Notes under the pieces: generated by a model
What the model saw: the letters and a program-made list of their open reading frames with translations, nothing else
Database searches by the model: none
What the model was told of the DNA's origin: nothing
Shown: one piece after another, positions 1 to 11,428 of the stretch
How the letters are laid out: the number at the start of each line of letters is the position of its first letter
Numbering within the stretch: the first letter of the stretch is position 1
Translations under genes and position numbers: made by a program
Assembly: GCA_009741485.1 (NCBI GenBank)
Contig: CM019215.1
Location: 76,820,512 to 76,884,511 of the forward strand
DNA length: 64,000 nt
Reading direction: 5' to 3'
Source: Malurus cyaneus samueli
Lineage: Eukaryota; Chordata; Aves; Passeriformes; Maluridae

Positions 1-2744
1 TTCAGGTTAAATGCTTTCAATGTGTAAGCTTCAATCATTATTTCAAAATCATCACCTGTAAGCTAGGCTAATCCCCATCAGTTTCCAAACTATATTTTGA
101 TTTGCCACCTGACATTTCTTGAGACATTTGTCTAAAAACAGACATGAAAGGCATTATGTGCATTGGCTGATGACAGAAGACATTGCTGTAAATTTGTATT
201 TTCTTACAGATGGTTTGCAAAATTAGCTCTTAATTATTATCACTCTTATCTATTTAGTGAAATTGTCAGCTGATTTAATAGATACATTAAACAGCTATTT
301 ATAAATTACTGTGACATTTTCATTGCAGCAGTTCTATAATAAGTTATATAAATGCCTATGCACAGGTGTCCAGATATTATGGCTGGAAGAAGATAAAACC
401 TCTGTGATTTCAGGTCACATGAAATATCCTACACTTTATCATATACTTATTACCACTTTAAAATATAGAACAGTAGCACTAAAANACAGTGAACAGTTTT
501 TTCTTTAGATTTAGTTCTGCAATCAATCAAAAACTCAATTGCATTTAACACCTAAAAATTTTATGTGATTTAAAAAAAAATGCATAAGATCTAAAGATAA
601 TGATTAGCCACTGGTGAGTGTATTTCAGTATCTTGAAAACAGTTTGAATTTCTAAAAAGCTTGAATTTTGCTATCTGGATTTAAAAGCACAATTTCTCTA
701 AGGAACATTTCTCTTTCAGTGTTATACCTTCTCTAAGAGCTTTGTGTTGTGGTTTTCTATGAGATTCAGCAAAGGTTACATGCAAAATCTTGCAGGATTT
801 GTAAATATTGAACCACACAGCTAATATAGATAAAACAAGTTGTGATAAACATCACAATGATCAAAAATAAACATTGCTGTAAAAAGCTACCATCTAGAAT
901 TAATTGCTCTATTCTAGAAGCAGGTGTTTTGACTTAAAAAGTTGGTTTGGCTTTTTGACTTTCCTCATACTTGAAAAGTACCTTTTCCACAAATTGTAAC
1001 AGTTAAAAAAATTCTAAAGAGACACAAATATGCCAGATACATCTGTGATAAACATTACTCTTAATGATAATGTCTTATTAGTACCAAAGTTGCTTATAAA
1101 ATCTGTGATAAGCATTACTCTTTATGAAAATATCCTATTAGTTCTAAAGTTGTTTACAAACTTAAAATCAATGGAGCACAAACAGGATGAGGGAAGAAGC
1201 TGATCCATCAGTACATTGATAATTTTGTTCAAAATTAACATTACTTTGGCAGTTTAGAACTGGCACTAAATGACTACCAGGTAAAGCTTACATAAAAGAA
1301 AAAATACAGTGGTGCAGCAATAACATATCCGTCTCTTGAGGTTAAAAGCACAGCATTTACTTTGTCTATGGTACAACATCAAATGGGATGAGATTCCTTG
1401 TTGGTATCTTCAGCAAGTCGCCAGAAAAAAGGTAAATGTTCAAGAAAGTATAATTTGTATCAACTAGATATCACAGATATGCAATTTGTCATTATGTGGT
1501 TCCCCCTTTCTTCAGCCTATGAAATAACCTCCTTACATTACCTTAGTGATACCAACACACCACTTTGAAAATTGTTTTCACCAATATATTTTAGNGCTTA
1601 ACACAAATGTCTACATTTGTAATATCCAAGTACACTTTTTGGCTGCTTTGCTAAATACTGAGTGTTTTATTTATGCATCCTCAGCATAGTTTCCGGGAAG
1701 GGTAGGATTAAAAAAAAGATAAAAAAAAAAAATAAAAAATATAAAGGAAAAAAAAATAAAAAAGATTCCCAGCTTGTACATTAAAAAAAAAAAAAATACA
1801 AAATTATATTAAACACTGAGCACAATGATTCATTTTCATAGTAGGTGAATTTGAAACTTTGCTGTCTAGGGAAGCGGAATTTGGGGACTCAGAAATAAAT
1901 CCCTGACCTCTTATTTTCATTGTGTTAATCCTTTTCTTAACTTGAAAATTATACACAGCATCCAATTACAGATTCTGGTAAGATTTTTTTCATACGTCCT
2001 TTTCACCTTTCTTATCAGAAAACTCTATTATTTAAATTCACCACCCCCATACCCCTCAAACAGTTGTCTGTCACTTACTTATGCCCTGTTAGAGAACAGT
2101 GGTCATATAATAAGGGAGGGAATTGCAAAAATCCTCTGCATGTATGATTGTGCATGTCTGCACACAGTATAAAAGCTTTAGTGCAAGAGATTGAATTATG
2201 AAGAAATGAAATATATTAGAAATACTTGAAAACAATCTGAACAATCAGAGATAAAAGTAAATGGTTTGGAGACACAAGACAACAGACCAAAAAATGGGTG
2301 AGTTCATTAGCTGAAAACTGATTTGTAATAACCATACCAATCACAGCAAATGACAGCACATTCTGGGCTAGAGATTTAAGGTTTACATATTATCTCTTGA
2401 CATCAGACCAATATTTATTGCCAAAAATCAAACATTCTTTTACTTAGATTCAATTGAAGTCAGTTGTGAAACAGACTTATCTCAGAACACTTTTTTTGTT
2501 TGTTTGCTTGTTTTTGCTGTTGTTGTTTTTGTTTAATTGCAAAACCAAGAATGGGGAAATAAGAGAAACATACAAAGACAGAAAGTATATAGTAAAAATA
2601 GGAAAGACTGGATAGTAAAAGCAATGAACAAAGGGAACTACTGCCAGTTGGAGATTTGCCCCACCAGAAACAAGTACATATTTATAATCCATTTTAATAT
2701 TTCTTTTTATAATTTAAATTTTTAAAGAAATAGTAAAAAATTAC
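1..2744. other. AT-rich CDH12 intron sequence downstream of the first coding exon
   Basis: I searched both strands for the next cadherin exon (the LHSD...KY start of EC1) and did not find it. The segment is AT-rich and has no recognisable TE apart from a 60-bp tandem duplication and A-rich tracts near 1707-1797. Positions 485 and 1595 are single ambiguous bases (n). Confidence 0.7.
1041..1160. repeat. Two-copy 60-bp tandem repeat
   Basis: Positions 1041-1100 and 1101-1160 both start ATCTGTGATAA/G and both contain CATTACTCTT and AAAGTTG in register. The unit is exactly 60 bp. By eye the copies differ at about 9 of 60 positions with no indel. Confidence 0.85.
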
Positions 2745-2975
2745 CTTTCCCACATACTGAGGTTCAGAGCCCATGTACTCCTCCAGCACAAAAAATTGAT
2801 TCCACACCCAGCCTCGTTTGACTCGCTGGGCAGATGACCTCCTCCCTGGTGCTGGGACAACATCTTCTCTTGGCTGGGCTTCTAAAATCTCTTGTGGTTG
2901 TGGATGCAGCGGCGTTAGGAGACCTCCATCAAATAGCACCCAGAGAAGCAGGGATAAGCAGTTCCTTGTAAGCAT
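2745..2975 (-). CDS. CDH12: Cadherin-12 (CDH12), first coding exon: signal peptide, prodomain, start of EC1
   Basis: This exon encodes the N-terminus of a type II classical cadherin, a calcium-dependent adhesion protein of the neuronal plasma membrane. The 77 codons begin [18 protein letters not shown], which I recognise as the cadherin-12 signal peptide. A variable prodomain follows, then the furin site RVKR at residues 51-54. The mature protein would start [13 protein letters not shown], carrying the Trp2 and Trp4 that insert into the partner in strand-swapped type II dimers. The segment ends ...EPQYVGK at a codon boundary, directly followed on the minus strand by a GTAATT splice donor, where family members continue with LHSD. 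The start at 2975 was chosen because it matches the family N-terminus; an in-frame ATG at 3017 lies upstream of the likely acceptor. No frameshift is seen. The remaining exons would lie left of position 1. CDH18 shares the GWVWNQFF block but has a different signal peptide. Confidence 0.95.
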
Positions 2976-2989
2976 TGGCAATGGCTTCC
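2976..2989 (-). other. CDH12: Probable 5' UTR part of the CDH12 exon with its splice acceptor
   Basis: On the minus strand a T-rich run is followed by ACTTGCGGTAG at 3000-2990, a plausible 3' splice site. It would leave 14 nt of 5' UTR before the ATG at 2975. The tract has purine interruptions and I see no transcript, so the exact exon border is inferred. Confidence 0.5.
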
Positions 2990-3017
2990 CTACCGCAAGT
3001 AATAAAAACTCCAGCAC

Positions 3018-6000
3018 TTAATGCAGAGCAGAGGAATCCAGGTTTGAGGTGTCTGTGGCCTTCACCACTTAGCTTCTGATTTTATTGCAGAAATGCTAAT
3101 GCAGGCATTAATCCTTCCGATGACAAGGTATTTGCCGCAGTAAATTCCATCTAAAGGGACCTATAAAAGAGATTTACATGCAACATCAAATTACATAGGA
3201 TTACACTGAAGCATTCATCAAAATTCTCACACCTAGTTAGTTTCTAGAGAGAGAGAAAAAGATTAAGAATCACCGTTTAAAAGAGATTGCTCTTTTCATT
3301 GTAGCACTGAGCTGCTCTAGAACATTGCACAGTTTTTACAGGAATATCTCATTCTTGCTCTGCTCAGCATTACCTTTCGTCTGTCTGAGGGAGGCCAGTA
3401 GCCTTTGCTTTAGGACCAGTTATCAAACCAAACTGTTTCCCATCAGTGATATCAAAAATGTTTACTCCAGGTTTACAAACAAAATATTGGAGACCAGGAG
3501 AGCCCCTCTTACACCCTATTGTCCAGAGAAGGAATCCATTCTGGTTTTCTCTGCTGGAAAAAAACCTTGAAGTCTTCTCTACACTGTGCAGGTTGCCAGG
3601 TAAAAAAAAAAAAAAAAAAAAAAAACAACCTGCCTGTAGGACTTAAGATAGATGCATTTTACATTTTAAAAAACAAAAATACAATTTATAGCACTATGGA
3701 ATTCACCACTTTGTTACGGCTATATTGTGTCATTGATTTTTAAGCACAGGTTTCTAGGTAATCAATAGTGTTCTGCTTAAAAATCAATGACATGATACAG
3801 ACTTCAAAAAAGAAGGATAATAAAGTACTTAGCCATATATGTTATTCATTTTCAAATACTGCCAAAGGTTATATTTTTCTTATGAATAATATTATTACTA
3901 TCCATAACAATAAATAACATAGAAATCCTTTTTTCTTAGGTACATGCTGAAGTATTTAAATAGAAAAGATTGATAATCATAAACCTGGAAAATTTCAAAG
4001 GTCTTACAGAAGAAAAAAAAAAAAAAAAAAAAAAAAAAGAAGAATAGACGAATAACATGATCTTATGCTAAATTTAGAGAGAGATTTTCTGTTCTGATTT
4101 GAAAGGCTGTGTTTTGCGTCTTAATAAAAAAGAAAGTAAAAAATTGGTCAAAGGTATCTACCTAAAAAAAGGATAAAAGATGAGAAAAGAACTCCCATCT
4201 GTTCAGAATCCTTGAAATAAAAGTTTTTCTAAGTTATGTTTGAGATACTTCAATATTTTTAATCTACAGCAAAATATTTTTTTGTGCAATGGGTACAAAT
4301 TTCTTACTTGCACTATCATTTGTAGTTTATGAATTCTATTACTGCAAAGAAACTTTAAGTCAGGACCCAACCAACAGAGATCTGCACTCAAAATTAATGT
4401 ATTCAGTATGTTTTTATTTTTTATTGTACAGTTCACATGTGGGTTTCTGCCTCTCTTTTCAATGTATTCAATGGTATAAAACATCACATTCAGACTGCTC
4501 ATCCATAATTCAGTTCCAAGATTTCCAAACTTTTGTGCTTCTCCTAATCCATGGTTGCAGAGTGCATGCCTTGTTTTTATGGCAAAATCATAGTAATCAT
4601 GACACATAGCAAAAAAATAAAACCAAACCATTCAGCACATCCTTTTGAACTGCCCAGACATAGATGAGAGGTGGAAACAAAGATAAAAAAAAGGGGTGGG
4701 ATAGTCTGCACTGCTTCAGAAATGCCAAAAGAATACTGTAGTCAATTTAATTGCTATACCACTTCTCTTTGCTGAGAAGACCCTGTACATTATGGTTCTC
4801 CCTGCAGAACGCTGCCTCCGGCCACGTCTGTCAGTCAGAGAGCTTTTAAAATGTTGTACAGCACCAAAAGTAATGCAAAGAGATTGAAAGACTTCAATGA
4901 AAGAGGAGCAATTCCCCCTTGGCTGGAAGGTTAGTAACCAAGTGCAAGACACAGAGCACTTTAACCCCTTCTCTGTTGGTCTCCCAGACACCCTCCCAGA
5001 ATGGCTACTGCAGAGTCAGGAAAGAGCAATGCCAGTGCTTGCTTCAATTCCTACAGCTCCAAAGAGCTGATGAATGGGACGGTCAGAGAAAAATGGGAGG
5101 CTAATGGATGTCACAGTACAAGACTGCAACACAGACGACCTCATCAGCTGCAAAAGAGTTCAACATGAAGAATTTCCCCTTTTTTTTTTTTTTGTTTTTT
5201 TTTTGTTTTTTTTGTTTTTTTTTGTTGTTTAAAGCTCAGCAAGGCAAATAATTGAGAATGTCATATTTGGCACTTGAAAGAATGATTCCAGCTTGCTGTT
5301 CTGTAGCACTTCTACCTTCAGAAACTGAGGCAGGCGGTTCTTCCCCAGATGCTACTTTCCCCCCATAATTTCATTGCTGGCTTTGGAGAAAGCCTGGTCT
5401 GATAGAATATATTTTATAACACCTTTGGAACTTGTACATCAATTCAAAGGCTAATATATATATATTTCTGTGCTTATTGTTTTTCACTTTCTTTCTAAGC
5501 TATGAATGTCAAAACCAGTCTTAGTGCTTTTGTATTGTCAAATACTCATTAGCCCCTTAGTTACTTCTGACCAGAAAACTATTAAGACAGCTAGGAGACA
5601 AGGATTTAGAATTCCAATCAGAATAATTAACTATAAGAAAGATTATATATTTCCTAATCCTGTGATGCTCATAAAGAAATACTTATCTAGTGAGAGAGTT
5701 GCAGACAGGTATGCACCCTCAATACATCTCTTTCTATATATCATGAAGGTACAGAAGGTCAGATTTCTCTTAGATCTTGGCGTTTTTTCAATATTAGCTG
5801 TTGCTACTCATTCTTCAAATTATTTTGTATGAATTCAAGTACCATTATGCATGAGCTAATTAACCCATACAGAGAGTTACCGAGGGAGACCCTGTATGAA
5901 CTTAGCCCCACACATGCTTTTACACACTGAGATTATATTTATTCATTTCCACAGTTTGATAAAGAGAAATGACCCAGCAGCAAATGTGGACAGTCTGTTA

Positions 6001-6421
6001 ACACATGATTATGAAGAAATCTTGACCACATTTACTGTGTCCCCCAAACTGCAGGCTTGGAAACTTATGAAATGCAAATGATGAATAAAATATCACTACT
6101 AAAATAATTCATTGAGAAAAAAAAATATAGTATAAATGTCACTTTTGCAAGAATTTTGACTCTGACTTAGACTGCACATTAATCTAAACAGCCTGAGCAA
6201 AGGAATGCTTTTGGAATACAAAACTGATGGATGCTATTGCTGCTGCAAGAATCTTTAATCAGTGGGAGTCATGGTACTGCAGACACAAACCACCTCACCA
6301 AGCTTGGCAAAGGTCCTCCCTTGTAGAGAGGACAGCCACAGACCCTCAGCAATCACTAGTGTGCACATAAGGCCTCATGTAGAGAAGAATTTGAAAAGAA
6401 ACTCTAAATGATCTTTGATCT
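3018..6421. other. Intronic/5' region of CDH12 without recognised genes
   Basis: AT-rich DNA with A24 at 3602-3625, A26 at 4013-4038, a T-rich tract at 5179-5230 and a short TA run near 5456. A perfect inverted repeat at 3728-3792 is annotated separately. Short open frames here look like chance and resemble no protein I know. Confidence 0.6.
3728..3792. repeat. Perfect 19-bp inverted repeat with 27-nt loop
   Basis: The left arm TGTCATTGATTTTTAAGCA (3728-3746) is the exact reverse complement of the right arm (3774-3792). The outside bases can extend the stem with G-T wobbles and A-T pairs. The total is 65 nt, about the size of a small hairpin RNA or the remnant of a foldback element. Confidence 0.9.
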
Positions 6422-7030
6422 TGTCATGCTTTAATTCCAGCCAGCAGCTCAGCTTCATCCAGCTGCTTGCTCACTCCCACCCAGTGGGATGAGGCAGAGA
6501 ATCAAAATTATAAAAGTTAGAAAATTCATGGGTTGAGATGAAGACAGTTTAACAGATAAAGTAAAAGCTGTAAATGCAAGGAAAGAAAAACAACAAGGAA
6601 AGAAATAAAACAAAAAAACAAGTTCATTTACCCCTTTCACATTGGCAGGTTGATGTTCAGTCATCCTCAGGAAATCAGAGTTCCATAATACAGAGTGGTG
6701 ACTTGGGAAGACAAATGCCATCACTCCAAACATTTCAATTTTCCTTCTTCTCCTCTGCCCCCCAGTTCTATATGTTGATCATTGTGCCATACAGTCTGGA
6801 ATATCCCTTTGGTCAGCTCGGGTCAGCTGTCCTGGCTTCTTTTTGTGCACCCCCAGCCCTCCTCACGGTGAGGTGGGGTGAGGCACAGCAAAGGCCTTGG
6901 CTGTGTAAGCACTGCTCAGCAACAGCTAAAACATCCCTGTGCTATCCACACTGTTTTCAGGACAGATTGAGAGCACAGCCCCGTTCTGGCTGTTCTGAAG
7001 ACAATGCTATCCCAGCCCAAACCCCCCGCA
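6422..7030 (+). mobile_element. ERVL-type solo LTR, plus orientation, 5-bp TSD
   Basis: A 609-bp LTR starts TGTCATGCTTTAATTCC and ends ...CCCCGCA. Its internal layout is that of an avian ERVL LTR: CTTGCTCACTCCCACCC near the start, then a purine-rich block, GAATATCCCTTTGG followed by GTCAGCTGTCCTGGC, GTGTAAGCACTGCTCAGCAAC and CTATCCCAGCC near the end. It is flanked by GATCT at 6417-6421 and again at 7031-7035, a perfect 5-bp target duplication typical of ERVL insertions. There is no internal retroviral sequence, so it is a solo LTR. The long open frame crossing it (6574-7167) is fortuitous. Confidence 0.85.
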
Positions 7031-8082
7031 GATCTTTAAGATGTATCTACTTGGATCAGACCACAGATGCAGTAATGTCACACGCAGGAAAGCAGGAAAC
7101 ACTAAAGCTCCATGATGCACTCAAAACTGTCATCAGTCCAGCAAGGCTGGTAATTGCAGCTCCATGAATGGAGGCAAATTGCTCACTGACAAAGTATCCA
7201 TTATGCACTGATGGTGGGAACATTTCTGCAGCCACCTTAACCATAAATCTATCAGCATGGAGAATGCTTTTGCTTATGTGAAATAAGAGCTAATGCAGAG
7301 CAACCATCTTCCTTACCCATAAAGAGGTTTAGAAAATCTTGGCGGTATTCTAAAATAGTTGATCATGCCAGAAGGAAAGCCAGATAAGATCTGTAATTAT
7401 GGATATACTGTAATAGCTGACTATATAATCTTGCTTCTCTACAATATCTTGAAATAAGAAAATAAAGCAGAAAAATTAATCTATGTTTTTGTTATGTATT
7501 AAAATTAACCGCTAAAGCATTTGAGATTATATATCTTTCAGTAAAAGAATGAGTAAAAGGATGGTAAATCTTCCTCTGAAATTAGGCAAATCAGTTAGGT
7601 GGACATCCTCAAAGGTATTGAATTTAAAAAAAAATACCATTTGATTAGACTCTAAATGACCACATCTCCTGGTGAGTTTGACTTCCTTGAGCTTCATGAT
7701 CTATCTAGATCCCTTGCAAATAAAAGTAATTCTTCTTTTTTTTCCACCTGGTCTGGGGCAGGTACTACTTGGTAATATCAAAAAGGGATATTAGGAGGGA
7801 GATTTCAATTAAAGAGATTACAAGCCTGGAAATTACCAAGGAGTTTAATTTTCAAGCTGTCCATCCTACAATTCAGAAGACTTTCAATAGATTAAGCAGG
7901 TCCCACCTCTGCAGCTGCAACAACTACTTGGCAAGGATAACATCTGGAATACATGCTAGGTAACTGTCATGGGGGAAAAAGAAAATTAAAAATCAGTGTT
8001 TCTACCTGCTGGAGTCTTAATATGATCCAAACCAGTTGCTCCTTTATCTCCCTTTGTGTAAGATCCAATATACTGTATAAAC
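7031..8082. other. Unannotated AT-rich sequence between two LTRs
   Basis: Apart from the GATCT target duplication at its left edge I see no recognisable gene, RNA or mobile element. The sequence is AT-rich, with a short pyrimidine run near 7730. Confidence 0.5.
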
Positions 8083-8617
8083 TGTCTTAGTTTAACATCT
8101 GTCAGCAGCCAAACACCACACAGCCAGGATGATGGGGGCAAAGAGAAGTGGAAGAGTAAAGGTATATTATTTTAATAATAGTAATAATAATATGACAATG
8201 AAAAGTAAAATAACCAGGTGAGAGAAATTAACCCCAAGAAATGCAAGTGATGCAAATGAAAATAATTTCTCACCATCAGTGAATCAATGCCCAGACAGTC
8301 CACAAGCTGCAGCCCCATGGGCAACCTTCCTCCTAATTTATTGCTGTGCATGACTCCATATGTTATGGGACATTTCTTTGGTCAGTTGAGATCAGCTGTC
8401 CTGACTGTGTCCCCTCCCAGATTCTTGTACATCCCCAGCTCTGTACTGATAGGGTTGTGTGGGAAGCAGAAAATGCCTTGACTTTGTGTAAGCACTGATC
8501 ATCTATAAATAAAATATCCCTGTGTTATCAATGTTGTTTCCAGCACAAATACAAAACCACAGCCCCATACCAGCAATTATGAAGAGAACTAACTCTATCC
8601 CAGCAAAAACCAGCACA
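8083..8617 (+). mobile_element. ERVL-type LTR, plus orientation
   Basis: A 535-bp LTR runs from TGTCTTAGTTTAAC to ...AAAACCAGCACA. It has the ERVL blocks AGCAGCCAAACACCACACAG, GTCAGCTGTCCTGACTGTGT, GTGTAAGCACTGATCA, CAGCCCCATACCAGC and TAACTCTATCCCAGC in order. The flanks show no clean target duplication, so it may be older, recombined or slightly truncated. It belongs to the same broad family as 6422-7030 but is clearly diverged from it. Confidence 0.8.
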
Positions 8618-11389
8618 GAAGCTTAGGGTGGCTCTCTGGCTGTTTAGATTGATCCTAACAGAATTGAAAATCTGAGTTCTACTACTTCAGAGGCTGTTTA
8701 TATGAAGTTGCTGATGAAGGAGAACAGAAACCAAGCCAACTTAGCCAAACCCAAATACTCTGTAGGTTAGTGATGAGAGCATTCTGATTGAATGCAAGAA
8801 ATATATGTAGAAAGTACACAAATGGAAGTTGAGTCTTGATATTTCTGAAAGACATAAGTCATCATAAGGATGAGAACTTTGTAGACTACTAAACAACAAG
8901 CAGATGAAAACATTTCTCCTGCAATAAGGTGACTTTAGCTCTCTTTTTGTTAAATTCTATTGGAAAAGCCTTCAAATCCTACTATTTCATGTCAAATATT
9001 TTGCTTGTTATGAAGTTACTAATAATTCAACTTGGCAAGGATAGTATCAGTTTTATTAAGGCTATGATTTTTGGATTTGACTGCCAAAGCCACTTCCTCT
9101 ATTCCACTGTTCTTTGCAGAGTTGTATTTTCTGTACTAGTTAAGAGATCAATTCTGATGTTAGTTGTGACTACAGAGTGATACCAGCTATGAATCTGGAC
9201 TACTCTATTGAGCTTTTACTGGCAAAACCCCAAAGTGAGATGAGAATGATATCCCCCATCTTTGAGTACAGTTGCCCTTGTAAGCACATTCGTAGGAAGG
9301 TTGCCACAAAGATATATTACAGCACAAAAAAACATGTGATATACTTCATCAATACCCAGTAAACATATTCATGAAGTGCCTAACATTGGAGAAAAGTCTA
9401 AATTCGTCTGGCATTTCTAAGTCTTGCAATAATAAAAGTGTTGTAGATTCACCAATAATAATTGGCTTTCTAGCATATAAAAAATGAGTTTTTAGAGGGT
9501 TTGGTAACATAACAAAATCAAATGCTACATACTTCCAAAAATGTTGTATCTCTACAATGCTGAGGTTTATACAAAAACTAATGAAGAAGAGCAATATAAA
9601 AATATTCTGAGTGCAAAGTAATAAACTGGTTCTGTATACAAATATTTATACATATTATGTCAGCTTTGTCATCATTAGCATTACTTACAGGAGCTCATTT
9701 ATGACTGAGCCATCATTCTCTACCTGGGAAATAGTAATTTCTAATTCACAAACATGCATAAGAACATCAGGGAAATAATTGTTTAAAAAAAAAAAAAAAG
9801 ATTGAAAATTTCATTATGAAATGTAAATACATCAGTAAATGCACGAGTGTCCATGGTTCATTGAACTCTTGAAAGTTAACTCAGGTAAAATGAAATTTCA
9901 CCACAGGTTAATAATTAATGTTTATTTTGTGAGATTCAAATCCAGGCCAGTATTACTCTGTAAATACATAATGCAGCTCTACAGTTTAATCATCAGTTAA
10001 AAGAAAGAAATGAACTGTTTCAGAATAGAACAAAGTTTCCTTTACAAAGATGGTCAGATGATGAACTGGTGTCATCAATTTAATTTTTATTCTGTCTTGT
10101 GTGATGTTTGCCTCAGAAAAGTCCTGTGGTGAATCTACACCTCCTTTGTCAATGATCTAGAATCTTTATTTTTGATAAATTACAAACATTTTCATTTCTG
10201 CTAAGAATCTGTCAATGTCAATTCTAAAGCATAGACAATCAGGAAAAATCCTTCATTCCACTGTCCTACTCTTTTTGATAATATTGAGATGGGGGAAGGA
10301 AAGGCAAATAAATCAAAACATTTCAATACTTTAGCAATACATGTAAAGCAAGAATTGAAAAACTGAGGCTATTTCTCACATATATTTATAATTTTGTACG
10401 TAATGTGAGTTACTGAAATGCATGAGAGAACATTTTAATATGCTCTGCAACATTATTTTCTTATTCCTTAGGATATTTCTGTTTTTCTGAACCTGTCAAG
10501 TATTCTATCAATTACTTCAGATTGCAAACATATTTTAGTTAAAACCTCATTGTTAAAAGATTTTCTGCTATTGGTCAGAATCTGATTATAAGAAATCTGA
10601 AACAATTTATGATAGTTTATTCTGTTAGAAGGACTTTAAAAATACACTAAATTACAAAACTAACTCAAAGATAGATATTTTGAAGTGAGTTCTTGCGGGC
10701 ATTTACTTGTGTATTATGTAAATAATGGTGCAATTATTGCTTAATATAAACTTGAAGCATAACTTTAGACACTTAAAATTGAAAATATGGCTCTCCTATT
10801 GCCAATTATTGCAACTTCTATAAAGTAGATTTAAATGTTTGTATCCGTCAACACAGTATTAAAAAGTATTTAATCCCCAATATTCCTTTCCATAGTAGAT
10901 TATAGAATACCACAGTCCAACTTTTAGACTTTCAGTCTTCAGAAAGCCAATAAATTTGTTCTAACACCTCCTTATTACATAATTTCAGAGGATGATACCA
11001 TCCTCAGGAAAAAATGAGAGACAGCAGCTGTGCCCAACAGGTTTCTAGCTATTAATCTTGTGAATTTTTACAGGTAGTCCCAGAGACAACAGGAATAAGA
11101 GATAACCCATCAATTTTCTGAACTGTGAGAATACAAGCTCAGACCTCTCAGTATTCTGGAATCACCTACTTTATCCTGGGCTTCCTCCAATACTGAAATA
11201 ATAATACTCTTACACTTAGTATATTTATCTCTTTCCACAACTCATTTTGACTTGTTCTCACCAACCTACTTTTGCTGGTGCCCTGTGATCTTTTCTGATT
11301 ATCAATGAACTGGAAAAAGAAAAAAAAAATCCTTCATGGATTTAAAAATATCAGAATATTTAATGCTAGGCTCTATTTTGTTCTTTAAA

Positions 11390-11391
<2 letters not shown>
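8618..11391. other. AT-rich intronic sequence without recognised features
   Basis: I see no TE, RNA gene or exon on either strand. Several short open frames (for example 8929-9180 and 9349-9594 minus) have no recognisable motif. An A15 tract lies near 9785. Confidence 0.5.

Positions 11392-11427
<36 letters not shown>
11392..11427. repeat. T36 homopolymer
   Basis: An uninterrupted run of 36 T lies about 80 bp left of the start of the first large tandem duplication. It may mark the end of an old retrotransposon or simply a hard place to assemble. Confidence 0.95.

Positions 11428-11428
<1 letters not shown>

Noticed and set aside
3017..3017. Upstream in-frame ATG as the CDH12 start
   Set aside because: It lies upstream of the likely splice acceptor at 2990-2991, and the extra residues do not match the cadherin-12 N-terminus, which starts MLTRN.
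6574..7167. 197-codon open frame
   Set aside because: It lies mostly inside the ERVL LTR and has no protein similarity I recognise; a chance frame in repeat DNA.
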